Below, in pieces: positions 1-8,178 of a DNA stretch of 64,000 bases; the first letter of the stretch is position 1, and every line of letters begins with the position of its first letter. Position numbers and translations under genes: made by a program. Under the pieces are notes generated by a model. It searched no databases. It was given only the letters and a program-made list of their open reading frames with translations, and had not been told where the DNA came from. Origin of the DNA: an uncultured Pelagibacteraceae bacterium (GTDB lineage: Bacteria; Pseudomonadota; Alphaproteobacteria; Pelagibacterales; Pelagibacteraceae); NCBI GenBank assembly GCA_902517745.1, contig CABYDS010000001.1, positions 124,001 to 188,000 on the forward strand, written 5' to 3'.

Positions 1-185
1 GATGTTGGTCTTAAGAAACCAGCTGCAATATTTAACAAAGTTGTTTTTCCACAACCAGAAGGTCCAAGAACTGTTAGAAGTTCTCCTTTTTTTAATTTGA
101 AATTTAAATCTTTTAGAGCATGAACGGTCTCTCCTTTTGGAGTTTTGAAAATCATGTTTAGATTTTGAGATATTAAATCACTCAT
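1..185 (-). CDS. tauB: ABC transporter ATP-binding protein, TauB-like (partial, N-terminal 61 residues)
   Basis: The reverse strand from the ATG at 183-185 reads about 61 codons to the window edge and contains a Walker A loop, GPSGCGKTT, near residue 45. It is the N-terminus of a nucleotide-binding subunit of the nitrate/sulfonate/taurine type of ABC importer. It lies downstream of the TauA-like binding-protein gene on the same strand, separated by a hairpin with a U tract, so the ATPase is probably made at a lower level than the binding protein. The permease and the rest of this gene are outside the window. Family assignment is firm; the substrate (taurine) is inferred from the neighbours. 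Confidence 0.85.
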   Translation of the reverse strand, partial: MSDLISQNLNMIFKTPKGETVHALKDLNFKLKKGELLTVLGPSGCGKTTLLNIAAGFLRPT

Positions 186-218
186 TAGCTGACTTTATAT
201 AAAATATTTACTTAAAAA

Positions 219-249
219 AATAGGCACCAATAAAATTGGCGCCTATTTA
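219..249 (-). terminator. Intercistronic hairpin with U tract between tauA and tauB
   Basis: Read on the minus strand, AAATAGGCGCCAAT and ATTGGTGCCTATTT form a 13-14 bp stem with one mismatch and a short loop, followed by seven U residues. It sits between the binding-protein gene and the ATPase gene of one operon, so it probably acts as a partial terminator that raises the ratio of TauA to the membrane components, a common arrangement in ABC operons. Confidence 0.8.
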
Positions 250-267
250 ATTATTCTAATCTTTAAA

Positions 268-1209
268 TTATAAAGGTAAGAAACTAGTGTCTACTGCTCC
301 ACCTGGAGTTCCCATTCCTTTTAAGAATGCATCTAAGTTTCCGCTTTCCATAGATTTTTTAGTTTCTTCTGGAGTTAAGAATTTGAAACCACTTAAAGTA
401 TCTTTCATATCAGCAATTTTCATCTCTGAAGCTTTTGACATAGAATTCATATCACTTTTTCCATTTCTATATCTTTCATTTGCTTCATGAGTTACTTCAA
501 TAAAAGTTCTCAACATTCCAGGATTTTCCTTCATAAACTTGTCTGTTACAGAAGTAATATCTATTCCTAAAATACCTGCATCTCTTGCTTCTTGAACAGT
601 TAAAAGTCTTGATCCTACAGCAACTGCAGCTTTGATAGAATTACCACCAAATAGACATGCCATTACTACATCTCCACTTACTAATGCAGCCGCACCTTCT
701 TCAGGGTCCATTTGAATAATATCCATTTTGCTTCTATCAGCTCCGACAACTTTCATACTTTCGTCGAAAACGTACTCAGCCATAGTACCTAACGGAACAG
801 CAACTTTTTTACCTTCTAATTCAGTTGCATTTGCTTTTGTTATTCCTGATGCATTAGATGTTACACAAGTTGTTCCACCCATTCCGTATTCCATTGCAAT
901 ATCAACTAATTTGATAGGTGCATTTGATTTTACAGCATTAATAAATGGTACTAAACCTTGTGAGTAAGAAATATCAATATCTCCTGCTAACATTGCATCT
1001 GTCATTGCTCCACCATTAGTGAAGTTTGTCCATTTTACTGGAACTCCTAAAGCTTTAGCAAAATTCTTTTTTTGCATGTCCTCTAAATTTGGACTTGGCC
1101 ACTCTAGAAAGTATGCAACTCTAACTTCGTTCGCAGCAGAGTTTGCTGCTGTAATTGTTAAGTTTAGAGCAAATAAACTTCCTAAAATGAAACTAATTAT
1201 TTTTTTCAT
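268..1209 (-). CDS. tauA: Taurine-type ABC transporter periplasmic substrate-binding protein
   Basis: A 313-residue protein with a signal peptide (residues 1 to about 24, ending near ANSA) followed by a periplasmic binding fold of the NMT1/TauA type. The segments VRVAYFLEWPSP, GGAMTDAMLAGDIDISY and GKKVAVPLGT are typical of aliphatic sulfonate and taurine binders. The start is supported by a purine-rich site, AGGAG, 7 bases upstream. It is first in the operon with tauB. The divergently read taurine:pyruvate-type aminotransferase and alanine dehydrogenase support taurine as ligand; another sulfonate or amine remains possible. Confidence 0.85.
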   Translation of the reverse strand: MKKIISFILGSLFALNLTITAANSAANEVRVAYFLEWPSPNLEDMQKKNFAKALGVPVKWTNFTNGGAMTDAMLAGDIDISYSQGLVPFINAVKSNAPIKLVDIAMEYGMGGTTCVTSNASGITKANATELEGKKVAVPLGTMAEYVFDESMKVVGADRSKMDIIQMDPEEGAAALVSGDVVMACLFGGNSIKAAVAVGSRLLTVQEARDAGILGIDITSVTDKFMKENPGMLRTFIEVTHEANERYRNGKSDMNSMSKASEMKIADMKDTLSGFKFLTPEETKKSMESGNLDAFLKGMGTPGGAVDTSFLPL

Positions 1210-1382
1210 TTCATCTCCTGTTAATTAAATTTAATTATCGATATTTAAGTTTAAATTTTCTTTTAAGTAAATGATGAATAAATTACACAGGCTTCAAAAG
1301 TCATTAGTTACAACCTATAGTTGCGGTCTTTTAACATAGCAAGTATGACTAAAATTTACTGGTTAATTTATATATTTAGTCT

Positions 1383-2744
1383 ATGAATCGAAACATAATT
1401 ATGAGTTCAGAAAAACCTCAAATACCAAATTCTTTAAATGAACATTGGATGCCATTTACATCTAATAGAGATTTTAAAGAGTCTCCAAGATTAATTGTAG
1501 AAGCAAAAGGCGTTTATTTAAAAAATCATCAAGGTCAAACTCAGATAGATGCAAGCTCGGGATTATTTTGTAATCCTTTAGGTCATGGAAGAGAAGAAAT
1601 TATTAATGCAATTACTAATCAATTAAAAAAATTAGACTATGCTCAACCATTTCAACAAGGTTTTGGTGGTTCATTTGAACTTGCAACAAAAATTTCTAAG
1701 CATACACCAGGAAATTTAAATAGAATTTTTTATACAATTTGTGGATCTACTGCTGTTGAGACTGCAATTAAAATTGCAGTTGCATATCATAAAGCAAGAG
1801 GTGAAGGACATAGATTTAGGTTTGTTGGAAGAGAAAGAGGCTATCATGGAATGAATATCGGAGCTACTTCTGTTGGCGGAATGATTAACAACGTGAAAAC
1901 ATTTGCCAATGTTTTGATGCCAGGTGTTCTTCACATGAGACATACACATTTACCAGAACATAAATTTGTTTCAGGTCAACCTGAAACTGGCGCAGAGATG
2001 GCAGAAGATCTTGAGAGAATTTGTACAAATTTTGGTTCAGAAAATATTGCAGCTTGCATTGTTGAACCAATTGCTGGATCAACAGGAACTTTAGTTCCAC
2101 CAAAAGGATATTTACAAAGACTAAGAGAAATTTGCGATAAGCATGGTATTTTATTAGTTTTTGACGAAGTTATTACAGGTTGGGGAAGAACAGGTTCGCC
2201 TTTTGCATCTCAAGAATACGGAGTTACACCTGATATTATAACAATGGCTAAAGCTACAACAAATGGAATAAGTCCTTTAGGTGCAGTAGCGTGTAAAGAA
2301 GAAATTTACGATACGGTTATGGACGGATCTCCAAAAGGAACAATTGAACTGTTTCATGGTTATACTTACTCAGGAATTCCAGTGTCTGTAGCTGCAGGCT
2401 TAGCGGTTCAAGATATTTTTGAAAAAGATGATATCTTTAATAGAGCAAAAAATTTATCTCCATATTTCCAAGAAGGTTTAATGTCTTTAAAAGATATTGA
2501 TGTTGTTGATAACATAAGAGGTTATGGAATGATGGGTGGTATTGATATTAAAATGCATAAAAAACCTGGCGCAGCAGGATTTACATGTTTCAAACACTGC
2601 TATGATGCAGGAGTTAACTTTAAAGCGACTGGAGATTGTTTAATTATTGCTCCAATGTTTATCTGTGAAAAAAAACATATTGATGAAATAATCGAGAAAC
2701 TAAGAACTGGTATAACCAACTATTCAAAAAGCAAAAAAAATTAA
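1383..2744 (+). CDS. tpa: Taurine:pyruvate-type aminotransferase (class III, PLP)
   Basis: A 453-residue class III omega-aminotransferase. Visible landmarks are the cofactor phosphate loop GSTAVE (about 121-126), YHG (about 154-156), the PLP-pyridine aspartate in FDEVITGWGRTG (D261) and the Schiff-base lysine in MAKATTNG (K290). Expected reaction: taurine + pyruvate to sulfoacetaldehyde + alanine in the cytoplasm. Divergent from tauA over 173 bases and 9 bases upstream of alanine dehydrogenase, which would return alanine to pyruvate; that pairing is the classic Tpa/Ald arrangement. The start may instead be the in-frame ATG at 1401; neither has a strong ribosome site. A beta-alanine or other omega-amino acid substrate cannot be excluded. 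Confidence 0.8.
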   Translation: MNRNIIMSSEKPQIPNSLNEHWMPFTSNRDFKESPRLIVEAKGVYLKNHQGQTQIDASSGLFCNPLGHGREEIINAITNQLKKLDYAQPFQQGFGGSFELATKISKHTPGNLNRIFYTICGSTAVETAIKIAVAYHKARGEGHRFRFVGRERGYHGMNIGATSVGGMINNVKTFANVLMPGVLHMRHTHLPEHKFVSGQPETGAEMAEDLERICTNFGSENIAACIVEPIAGSTGTLVPPKGYLQRLREICDKHGILLVFDEVITGWGRTGSPFASQEYGVTPDIITMAKATTNGISPLGAVACKEEIYDTVMDGSPKGTIELFHGYTYSGIPVSVAAGLAVQDIFEKDDIFNRAKNLSPYFQEGLMSLKDIDVVDNIRGYGMMGGIDIKMHKKPGAAGFTCFKHCYDAGVNFKATGDCLIIAPMFICEKKHIDEIIEKLRTGITNYSKSKKN

Positions 2745-2753
2745 TTTAATTCT

Positions 2754-3872
2754 ATGAAAATAGGGGTTCCAAAAGAAATAAAGCCTCAGGAAAATAGAAT
2801 TGGACTCACTCCCGAAAGTGTAAAGACATTGACTTCAAACGGCCACGAAGTTTTAATTGAAAACAATGGAGGTTTTGAAGCAGGATTTGAAAACGATCAT
2901 TACGTATCAAGTGGAGCAAAAATAGTTAATACAGCTGAAGATATATTTAATGACTCTGACATCATTGTTAAAGTTAAAGAGCCACAATCTAGCGAAGTAA
3001 AAATGATAAGAGAAAATCAAGTTGTCTTTACGTATCTTCATCTTGCTGCAGCTAAGAAACTGACGCAAGGTTTAATAGACAGCAAATCAATATGTATCGC
3101 TTATGAAACAGTTACAGATAATAATGGAAGACTTCCTTTGTTAGCACCAATGAGTGCAGTAGCCGGAAGAATGTCAGTTCAAGCAGGTGCACATTGTTTA
3201 GAAAAAAATCAAAAAGGTCGTGGTCTTTTGTTAGGAGGAGCTCCCGGTGTTGATCCTGGAAATGTAGTTATACTTGGAGGTGGAGTAGTAGGAGAAAATG
3301 CTGCTATAATTGCAACTGGCATGAAAGCCAAGGTTAATATTGTAGATAAATCTGAAAAAAGATTAAACGAACTTTCCCAAATATTTGGAGACAAAATAAT
3401 TCCCAACTTGAGTGATAAAACTGATTTAGAAAAATTAATTTCTGAATGTGACTTGTTAGTAGGTGGAGTTTTGATACCAGGTGCTGAGGCACCAAAATTA
3501 GTTACAAAGAATATGTTAAAAAAAATGAAAAGAGGATCAGTAATTGTAGATGTTGCAATTGATCAAGGAGGATGTGTTGAAACTAGTAAACCGACTACTT
3601 TTGCAGAACCAACTTTTATAATAGATGATATAATTCATTATTGCGTTGCAAATATGCCCGGTGGCGTTCCAAGAACATCAACAATTGCATTGAATAAAGC
3701 AACACTTCCTTTTTTATCTAAATTAGCAAAAGATGGGTACTTAAAAGCTTTAAATGATGATCAAAATTTTCAAGCAGGATTAAATATATTTAAAGGAGGT
3801 GTTACTCATAAAGCTGTAGCTGATGTATTTGGTCATGATTATTTGCCAGCTCAAAAAGCATTGCTTAATTAA
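2754..3872 (+). CDS. ald: Alanine dehydrogenase
   Basis: A 372-residue protein of the usual length for NAD-dependent L-alanine dehydrogenase. It has the N-terminal signature GVPKEIKPQENRIGLTPE, the substrate-binding region VKVKEP and YLHLAA, the Rossmann glycine motif GGGVVGENAA and the C-terminal NMPGGVPRTST block. It converts alanine to pyruvate, ammonium and NADH in the cytoplasm. Nine bases separate it from the aminotransferase, so they are almost certainly co-transcribed; the pair regenerates pyruvate and releases the taurine nitrogen as ammonium. Confidence 0.95.
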   Translation: MKIGVPKEIKPQENRIGLTPESVKTLTSNGHEVLIENNGGFEAGFENDHYVSSGAKIVNTAEDIFNDSDIIVKVKEPQSSEVKMIRENQVVFTYLHLAAAKKLTQGLIDSKSICIAYETVTDNNGRLPLLAPMSAVAGRMSVQAGAHCLEKNQKGRGLLLGGAPGVDPGNVVILGGGVVGENAAIIATGMKAKVNIVDKSEKRLNELSQIFGDKIIPNLSDKTDLEKLISECDLLVGGVLIPGAEAPKLVTKNMLKKMKRGSVIVDVAIDQGGCVETSKPTTFAEPTFIIDDIIHYCVANMPGGVPRTSTIALNKATLPFLSKLAKDGYLKALNDDQNFQAGLNIFKGGVTHKAVADVFGHDYLPAQKALLN

Positions 3873-3999
3873 AATCCCTAATTTTTCTTGCTTTTTCATA
3901 AATTGACAAAAAAAAAATTAATTCTATATAGCAGTCATAATTTAAAAAATTATTCCTGAATTTAACATTCATTTATTTCTCTCATTTTTTGTTGAATTC

Positions 4000-4019
4000 A
4001 CCTCCTCGAAAGGGGAGGT
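4000..4019. other. Perfect hairpin with GAAA tetraloop between convergent genes
   Basis: ACCTCCTC and GGGGAGGT pair (one G-U) around a GAAA loop, closed by C-G, a stable GNRA stem-loop. It lies in the 156-base spacer between ald and the convergent thioredoxin-like gene. There is no U tract on either strand, so it is not a normal intrinsic terminator. It may protect or define the 3' end of the ald transcript. The rest of the spacer is AT-rich with no ORF or RNA gene that I can see. Confidence 0.5.
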
Positions 4020-4028
4020 AAAAAGGAA

Positions 4029-4403
4029 TTATATCCCTTTGCTTATTAAATTATATATTTGGTCTTTATCAGTTAAACCAATTTCTCTTGCTACTTCACT
4101 TTCACCTTTAAAAACTACTATTGTAGTCCAATAATTTACACCTAAAGCTTTAGCAATATCTTCATGTTCTGTTTGCTCATAGAATAAAAACTCAACATCC
4201 TTAAAGTCTTTCATTGCTTGATCGAAAACTTTTGTTTGCGCTGCACATGTTGAACAATATTCGTTCCAAGAATTAATAACAATTGTTTTACCAGATTTTT
4301 GAATTTCTAATAATTTTTTCAGATCAAAATTTGTAGTTTTTTCAAAACCAAATGAGATATTTGGTATCAAGAATAAAATAAGAAAGACAAAATATTTTTT
4401 CAT
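4029..4403 (-). CDS. Periplasmic thioredoxin-like protein
   Basis: A 124-residue protein with a signal peptide (about residues 1-19, MKKYFVFLILFLIPNISFG) and a short thioredoxin fold. The active-site motif is CSTC in the segment NEYCSTCAAQTKVF. The cis-proline position expected of a full thioredoxin is not obvious (the protein reads YWTTIVVF there), so redox partners are uncertain. It is 13 bases downstream of the cytochrome b561 gene and faces a c-type cytochrome cluster, so a role in periplasmic thiol chemistry or cytochrome maturation is inferred. Confidence 0.75.
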   Translation of the reverse strand: MKKYFVFLILFLIPNISFGFEKTTNFDLKKLLEIQKSGKTIVINSWNEYCSTCAAQTKVFDQAMKDFKDVEFLFYEQTEHEDIAKALGVNYWTTIVVFKGESEVAREIGLTDKDQIYNLISKGI

Positions 4404-4416
4404 GAGTTCTATTTAA

Positions 4417-4944
4417 TTATCTGGTCATTCTTTTCAAGATGTTTTCTTTCAAAAATATTTGATGAAACAAAACTGCTAAAATATGCAATGAGATTAAAAC
4501 TATTAATGTATAATTTGAAATAACGTGAACATTGTAAAATTGATCTGCTAAATCAAAGTTATCTTCAATCCTTAATTTAAAAATAAAAAAATTTAGTTTT
4601 TCACCATTAAATAGCTTTTTTAAAATTCCTGATGTTGTTATTGTTAAAAGTGCGACATAAAGAGCGAAATGATTCAATTTCGCAATCAAGTTTTGTCCAA
4701 AGAATGCCTCAGGCATTAGTTTTGGGGACTTGCTAAAAAATTTATAAATTAACCTAAATAAAGTTATATAAAATATAGATATCCCAACAATTACGTGCAC
4801 ATTTTCTATAGTTATTCTTAAATCCGAAAAATCCAATCTGACTAAAATAAACCCCATTGGTATCTGAGCAATTAAAAGGAGCAAAGTGAACCAATGGAAA
4901 AATTTAGCTAACCAACTATATTGTAATGCTATACTATTCGTCAT
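4417..4944 (-). CDS. Cytochrome b561 family membrane protein
   Basis: A 175-residue protein with four predicted membrane helices. The family signature is visible: an N-terminal YSWLAKFFHWF helix, histidines in ENVHVIVG and KLNHFALY, and a late HILAVLFHQ helix, supplying the heme ligands. Such proteins pass electrons between the quinone pool or small donors and periplasmic acceptors. Its start codon overlaps that of the divergent cytochrome c gene by two bases (CATG), so both start regions share the same few bases. Downstream is the thioredoxin-like gene. Confidence 0.85.
   Translation of the reverse strand: MTNSIALQYSWLAKFFHWFTLLLLIAQIPMGFILVRLDFSDLRITIENVHVIVGISIFYITLFRLIYKFFSKSPKLMPEAFFGQNLIAKLNHFALYVALLTITTSGILKKLFNGEKLNFFIFKLRIEDNFDLADQFYNVHVISNYTLIVLISLHILAVLFHQIFLKENILKRMTR
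4927..4935 (+). promoter_or_regulatory. Candidate extended -10 element for a leaderless transcript
   Basis: TGCTATACT matches an extended -10 box (TGn plus TATAAT-like hexamer) and ends 7 bases before the ATG at 4943. If used, transcription would start at or next to the start codon, giving a leaderless mRNA for the cytochrome gene; no ribosome site is visible there. This is inference from sequence only. Confidence 0.35.
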
Positions 4945-5407
4945 GAGCTATTTTATAAAAATAAATAATATTTTCAAAATAATGTTTATTGTAGCACTTT
5001 CTTTTTCATTTAACTCTAATGTTTTATCAGAAGAAAGCGCAAAAGACATTATAAAGAAAAGAAAATCTTTATTCAGTCAAAATTATAAACTAGCAAAAAG
5101 AATTAGTATTTTACTTAACGAAGTTGAAATTGAGGACTCAAAAAAACTGATGATTAGAATGAGTGATAATTATTTAGAATTACTAAATTTATTTCCAGAA
5201 AATACAAAAGAGGGACACGGAACAGAGGCTTTACAAATTATTTGGGAAGAAAAAGATGAATTTAATGCTCTAATGAAAAAATCTTCTGATCAAATGATAA
5301 AGCTAGCTTCAATTATCGAAGACCAAGATGATTTTAGAGCAGCTTTGAAACAATATATGTGGTCGAGCTGCAAAGCTTGTCATAGCAGATATAGGGCTCC
5401 ACACTAA
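4943..5407 (+). CDS. Cytochrome c' / c-556-type c-type cytochrome
   Basis: A 154-residue protein from the ATG at 4943, with a signal peptide (MSYFIK, then a hydrophobic stretch to about residue 29) and a single C-terminal heme site, CKACH, 8 residues before the end, as in four-helix-bundle class II cytochromes. The open frame extends upstream to 4886, but that part would lie inside the divergent b561 gene and would put 19 residues before the signal peptide. Its stop overlaps the next start (TAATG). Partner of b561 and the next cytochrome in periplasmic electron transfer. Confidence 0.8.
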   Translation: MSYFIKINNIFKIMFIVALSFSFNSNVLSEESAKDIIKKRKSLFSQNYKLAKRISILLNEVEIEDSKKLMIRMSDNYLELLNLFPENTKEGHGTEALQIIWEEKDEFNALMKKSSDQMIKLASIIEDQDDFRAALKQYMWSSCKACHSRYRAPH

Positions 5408-5835
5408 TGAAAAAGTATTTTTTTATTTTTATTGTTTTATTTTATGCAGATACTGCTTTCTCTCATTCGCACTACCCCATAACTAGAGATTCATTAGAAG
5501 CAATTAAAAATGGCAAGATATTATACAATCAATATTGTGTTTCTTGTCACCAAGCAAATTTAGCTGGAGCTACAAATTGGCAAGGTTTAGATGAGGATGG
5601 GCATAGAAAAGCACCGCCTTTAAATGGAACAGGTCATACTTGGCATCATACAGATGAGTTACTACATAGAATGATAAAGTATGGATTTGCTAAATTGATA
5701 AAAAATTATGAAGGCAAGATGATGGGTTTTGGTGATAAAATAAGTGATGAAGGTATTGATAACATTCTTTCGTACATTAAATCTTATTGGAAAGATGATA
5801 TTTATGAATATCATTTAGAAATGAGCAAACAATGA
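5407..5835 (+). CDS. Class I c-type cytochrome
   Basis: A 142-residue exported protein: signal peptide (about 1-19, ending near TAFS), then one heme-binding motif CVSCH within LYNQYCVSCHQANLAG and methionines MMGFGDKISDEG that can supply the distal ligand. Typical mono-heme cytochrome c fold. Translationally coupled at both ends (1-base overlap upstream, 4-base ATGA overlap downstream). Histidine-rich segments (HSHYP, GHTWHHTDE) might bind metal, which is unusual for the family; that is inference. Confidence 0.85.
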   Translation: MKKYFFIFIVLFYADTAFSHSHYPITRDSLEAIKNGKILYNQYCVSCHQANLAGATNWQGLDEDGHRKAPPLNGTGHTWHHTDELLHRMIKYGFAKLIKNYEGKMMGFGDKISDEGIDNILSYIKSYWKDDIYEYHLEMSKQ

Positions 5836-6275
5836 GTTCAGAAGCAGTTAATTTTAATTGGTCATGCAAACATACTTGGAAAAGAAGCGCAAAAAATACT
5901 GCTTGGTGTTTACTAGGCTGTGCAATTGGTGACTTTGGAACCATATTGTATTTTCAGATAACAGGAATTCCCTGGCCTGTTTTAGCCATCATGACTTTAG
6001 CAATTATAAATGGTTTGATTACAAGTATTATTTTAGAAACTATAATTTTAATAAGACAAAAACTTGATTTTTCCAAAGCATTAAAGACTGCGCTTGGTAT
6101 GAGCTTCATATCAATGGTCAGTATGGAAATAGCCATGAACCTCACAGATGTAATTTTAACTGGTGGAGCTATTTTAAATTGGTGGGTGGTACCAATAATG
6201 CTTTTAGTTGGATTTTTAACTCCATGGCCATACAATTATTGGAGATTAAAAAAATATAATATTGCTTGTCACTAA
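5832..6275 (+). CDS. DUF4396 family membrane protein
   Basis: A 147-residue membrane protein. The N-terminal block KNTAWCLLGCAIGDFGT followed by helices at about 30-50, 53-75, 85-105 and 115-135 fits the DUF4396 family, whose function is unknown. It overlaps the upstream cytochrome gene by 4 bases and is last in the cytochrome operon. Cysteines near both ends could suit metal handling, since such proteins often sit beside redox or metal genes. Family call from motif recall, function not known. Confidence 0.7.
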   Translation: MSSEAVNFNWSCKHTWKRSAKNTAWCLLGCAIGDFGTILYFQITGIPWPVLAIMTLAIINGLITSIILETIILIRQKLDFSKALKTALGMSFISMVSMEIAMNLTDVILTGGAILNWWVVPIMLLVGFLTPWPYNYWRLKKYNIACH

Positions 6276-6308
6276 AAACATCTCTATATCAAATTAAGAC
6301 CTCAGATA

Positions 6309-7244
6309 ATGACTAAAGATTTAATAACAATTGATGGCCTTTCAAAGGTATACGATAATGGATTTAACGCTTTAAAAACTGTTAATTTAAATATAAAGCA
6401 AGGTGAAATTATTGCTATGCTTGGACCAAATGGAGCTGGCAAAACTACACTGATAAGTATTGTATGTGGTATAGTTAAACCAACTTCTGGAGTAATTACA
6501 GTAGATGGTTTTGATATTATAAAAGATTATAGAGAAACAAGATCAAGAATAGGACTGGTCCCCCAAGAAATTTCACTAGAACAATTTGAAACAGTGTTTA
6601 ACAATGTTTCATATTCAAGAGGCTTATATGGAAAAAAGCCAAACCCCCAACATATAGAAAAAGTTCTAAAAGATTTTAGTTTATGGGATAAAAAAGATTT
6701 AAGGTTAAATCAGCTTTCAGGAGGAATGAAAAGACGTGTAATGATAGCAAAAGCATTATCACATGAACCTTCGATATTATTTCTTGATGAACCAACAGCA
6801 GGCGTTGATGTGGAATTGAGAAAAGATATGTGGAAAGTTGTAGAGGGATTAAGGAAAACAGGAGTAACTATAATATTAACAACACACTATATTGAGGAAG
6901 CAGAGGCAATCGCAGACCGAGTTGCTGTAATTAACCAAGGAGAAATCATTGTTGTTGATAATAAAATAGATTTATTAAAAAAGATGGGTCATAAAAAATT
7001 AACCATTGAATTACAAGATAAAGTCGAAAAAATTCCAGCAGAACTTAATGAATATAATCTATCAATATCTAATGATAATTATTCATTAATTTACAACTAT
7101 AACTTACATGCTGAAAGAACAGGCATCACAAAGATGCTTCAAGATTTAAAAAATGCAGGTTTGAGGATGAGAGATTTAAAAACAGAGCAAAATAATCTTG
7201 AAAAGATTTTTGTGACATTGGTAAAGGAAAATAATGAGGATTAA
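6309..7244 (+). CDS. ABC-2 type transporter ATP-binding protein
   Basis: A 311-residue nucleotide-binding subunit. Walker A GPNGAGKTT (about 39-47), signature LSGGMKRR, Walker B ILFLDEPTAGVD and the H-loop THYIEEAEAIADR are all present. The C-terminal 85 residues are the extra domain found in the YadG/CcmA-like exporter ATPases. It overlaps the permease gene by 11 bases. Exported substrate unknown; YadGH-type systems are usually annotated as multidrug or polysaccharide exporters without proof. Confidence 0.92.
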   Translation: MTKDLITIDGLSKVYDNGFNALKTVNLNIKQGEIIAMLGPNGAGKTTLISIVCGIVKPTSGVITVDGFDIIKDYRETRSRIGLVPQEISLEQFETVFNNVSYSRGLYGKKPNPQHIEKVLKDFSLWDKKDLRLNQLSGGMKRRVMIAKALSHEPSILFLDEPTAGVDVELRKDMWKVVEGLRKTGVTIILTTHYIEEAEAIADRVAVINQGEIIVVDNKIDLLKKMGHKKLTIELQDKVEKIPAELNEYNLSISNDNYSLIYNYNLHAERTGITKMLQDLKNAGLRMRDLKTEQNNLEKIFVTLVKENNED

Positions 7245-8001
7245 TTTTTACGCATTAAGAGCAATTTATTTTCATGAAATGGATAGATTTAGAAGAACAT
7301 TAATACAATCTCTTCTTTCTCCAGTTTTATCTACATCATTATACTTTATAGTTTTTGGCTCGGTAATCGGGGATTATGTACAAAAAATTGATGGCATTAG
7401 TTATGGCTCTTATATAGTTCCAGGATTATTGATGTTAACATTATTAACGCAATCTATCAGTAACACTTCTTTTGGAATTTTTTTTCCTAAATTTAATGGA
7501 ACAATTTATGAAATTTTAGCAGCTCCAATTTCTACTGTAGAAATTGTAATTGCTTATGTTGGTGCAGGTGCAACTAAAACCTTAATTGTTGCTGCAGTAA
7601 TTTTCTGCACTTCACTTTTCTTTGCAGAAGTAAATGTAAAGTTTCCTTTACTAATGATTTTCTTATTAATTCTAGTTGCTTTTACTTTTGCTTTATTCGG
7701 GTTTTTAATTGGACTTCTTAGTAAAAATTTCGAGCAAATGTCTATAATACCAACAATTGTCATAACACCAATGGTATTCTTAGGTGGAAGTTTGTATTCG
7801 CTAGATATGCTCCCAAGTTTCTGGCAAACAGTCACTTATTTTAATCCTGTTGTATATTTAATTAATGGGTTGAGGTTTGCATTTTATGGAGTTTCTGATT
7901 TTGATATTTGGATTAGTATTTCAACAATGTTTATATTTTTAATTGTATGTGTAACTATTGTCTCAATTATACTTAAAAAAGGTTATAATATAAAAAATTA
8001 A
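7234..8001 (+). CDS. ABC-2 type transporter permease
   Basis: A 255-residue membrane subunit with about six helices and the ABC-2 signature regions, including the segment TPMVFLGGSLYSLDMLP before the last helices, typical of YadH-like permeases. Forms a half-transporter pair with the ATPase encoded just upstream (11-base overlap). Inner membrane; probable export. Substrate cannot be told from sequence. Confidence 0.9.
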   Translation: MRINFYALRAIYFHEMDRFRRTLIQSLLSPVLSTSLYFIVFGSVIGDYVQKIDGISYGSYIVPGLLMLTLLTQSISNTSFGIFFPKFNGTIYEILAAPISTVEIVIAYVGAGATKTLIVAAVIFCTSLFFAEVNVKFPLLMIFLLILVAFTFALFGFLIGLLSKNFEQMSIIPTIVITPMVFLGGSLYSLDMLPSFWQTVTYFNPVVYLINGLRFAFYGVSDFDIWISISTMFIFLIVCVTIVSIILKKGYNIKN

Positions 8002-8002
8002 T

Positions 8003-8170
8003 TTGACTGTTGACCAGATAATTCCTGCAATATTTTTAATATTAGTCTTAATATTAGTTCTACCTAATTTTCTCAGATCAAACTCAAATATTAAACAATT
8101 GATATCTAATTTTTCAATTTGGATAATAATTATACTTGTTATATTTGGATTGATGTATTTTTTGATGTAA
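8003..8170 (+). CDS. Small two-helix membrane protein (55 residues, TTG start)
   Basis: An open frame from TTG at 8003 runs 55 codons. It encodes two hydrophobic stretches (about 6-20 and 38-54) joined by a polar loop containing FLRSNSNIKQ. It begins two bases after the permease stop. The pattern recalls the membrane part at the front of some alphaproteobacterial aspartic-protease-like proteins, but no protease domain follows. No known family recognised. The dense hydrophobic pattern, the operon position and the clean fit between neighbours are the support. Confidence 0.5.
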   Translation: MTVDQIIPAIFLILVLILVLPNFLRSNSNIKQLISNFSIWIIIILVIFGLMYFLM

Positions 8171-8178
8171 ATAGATTT

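Noticed and set aside
4000..4019. GAAA-loop hairpin as an intrinsic terminator for ald
   Set aside because: No U tract follows on either strand; kept as a hairpin of unknown role.
4886..4942. Upstream extension of the cytochrome c' gene
   Set aside because: It would add 19 residues before a good signal peptide and lie entirely inside the b561 coding region.
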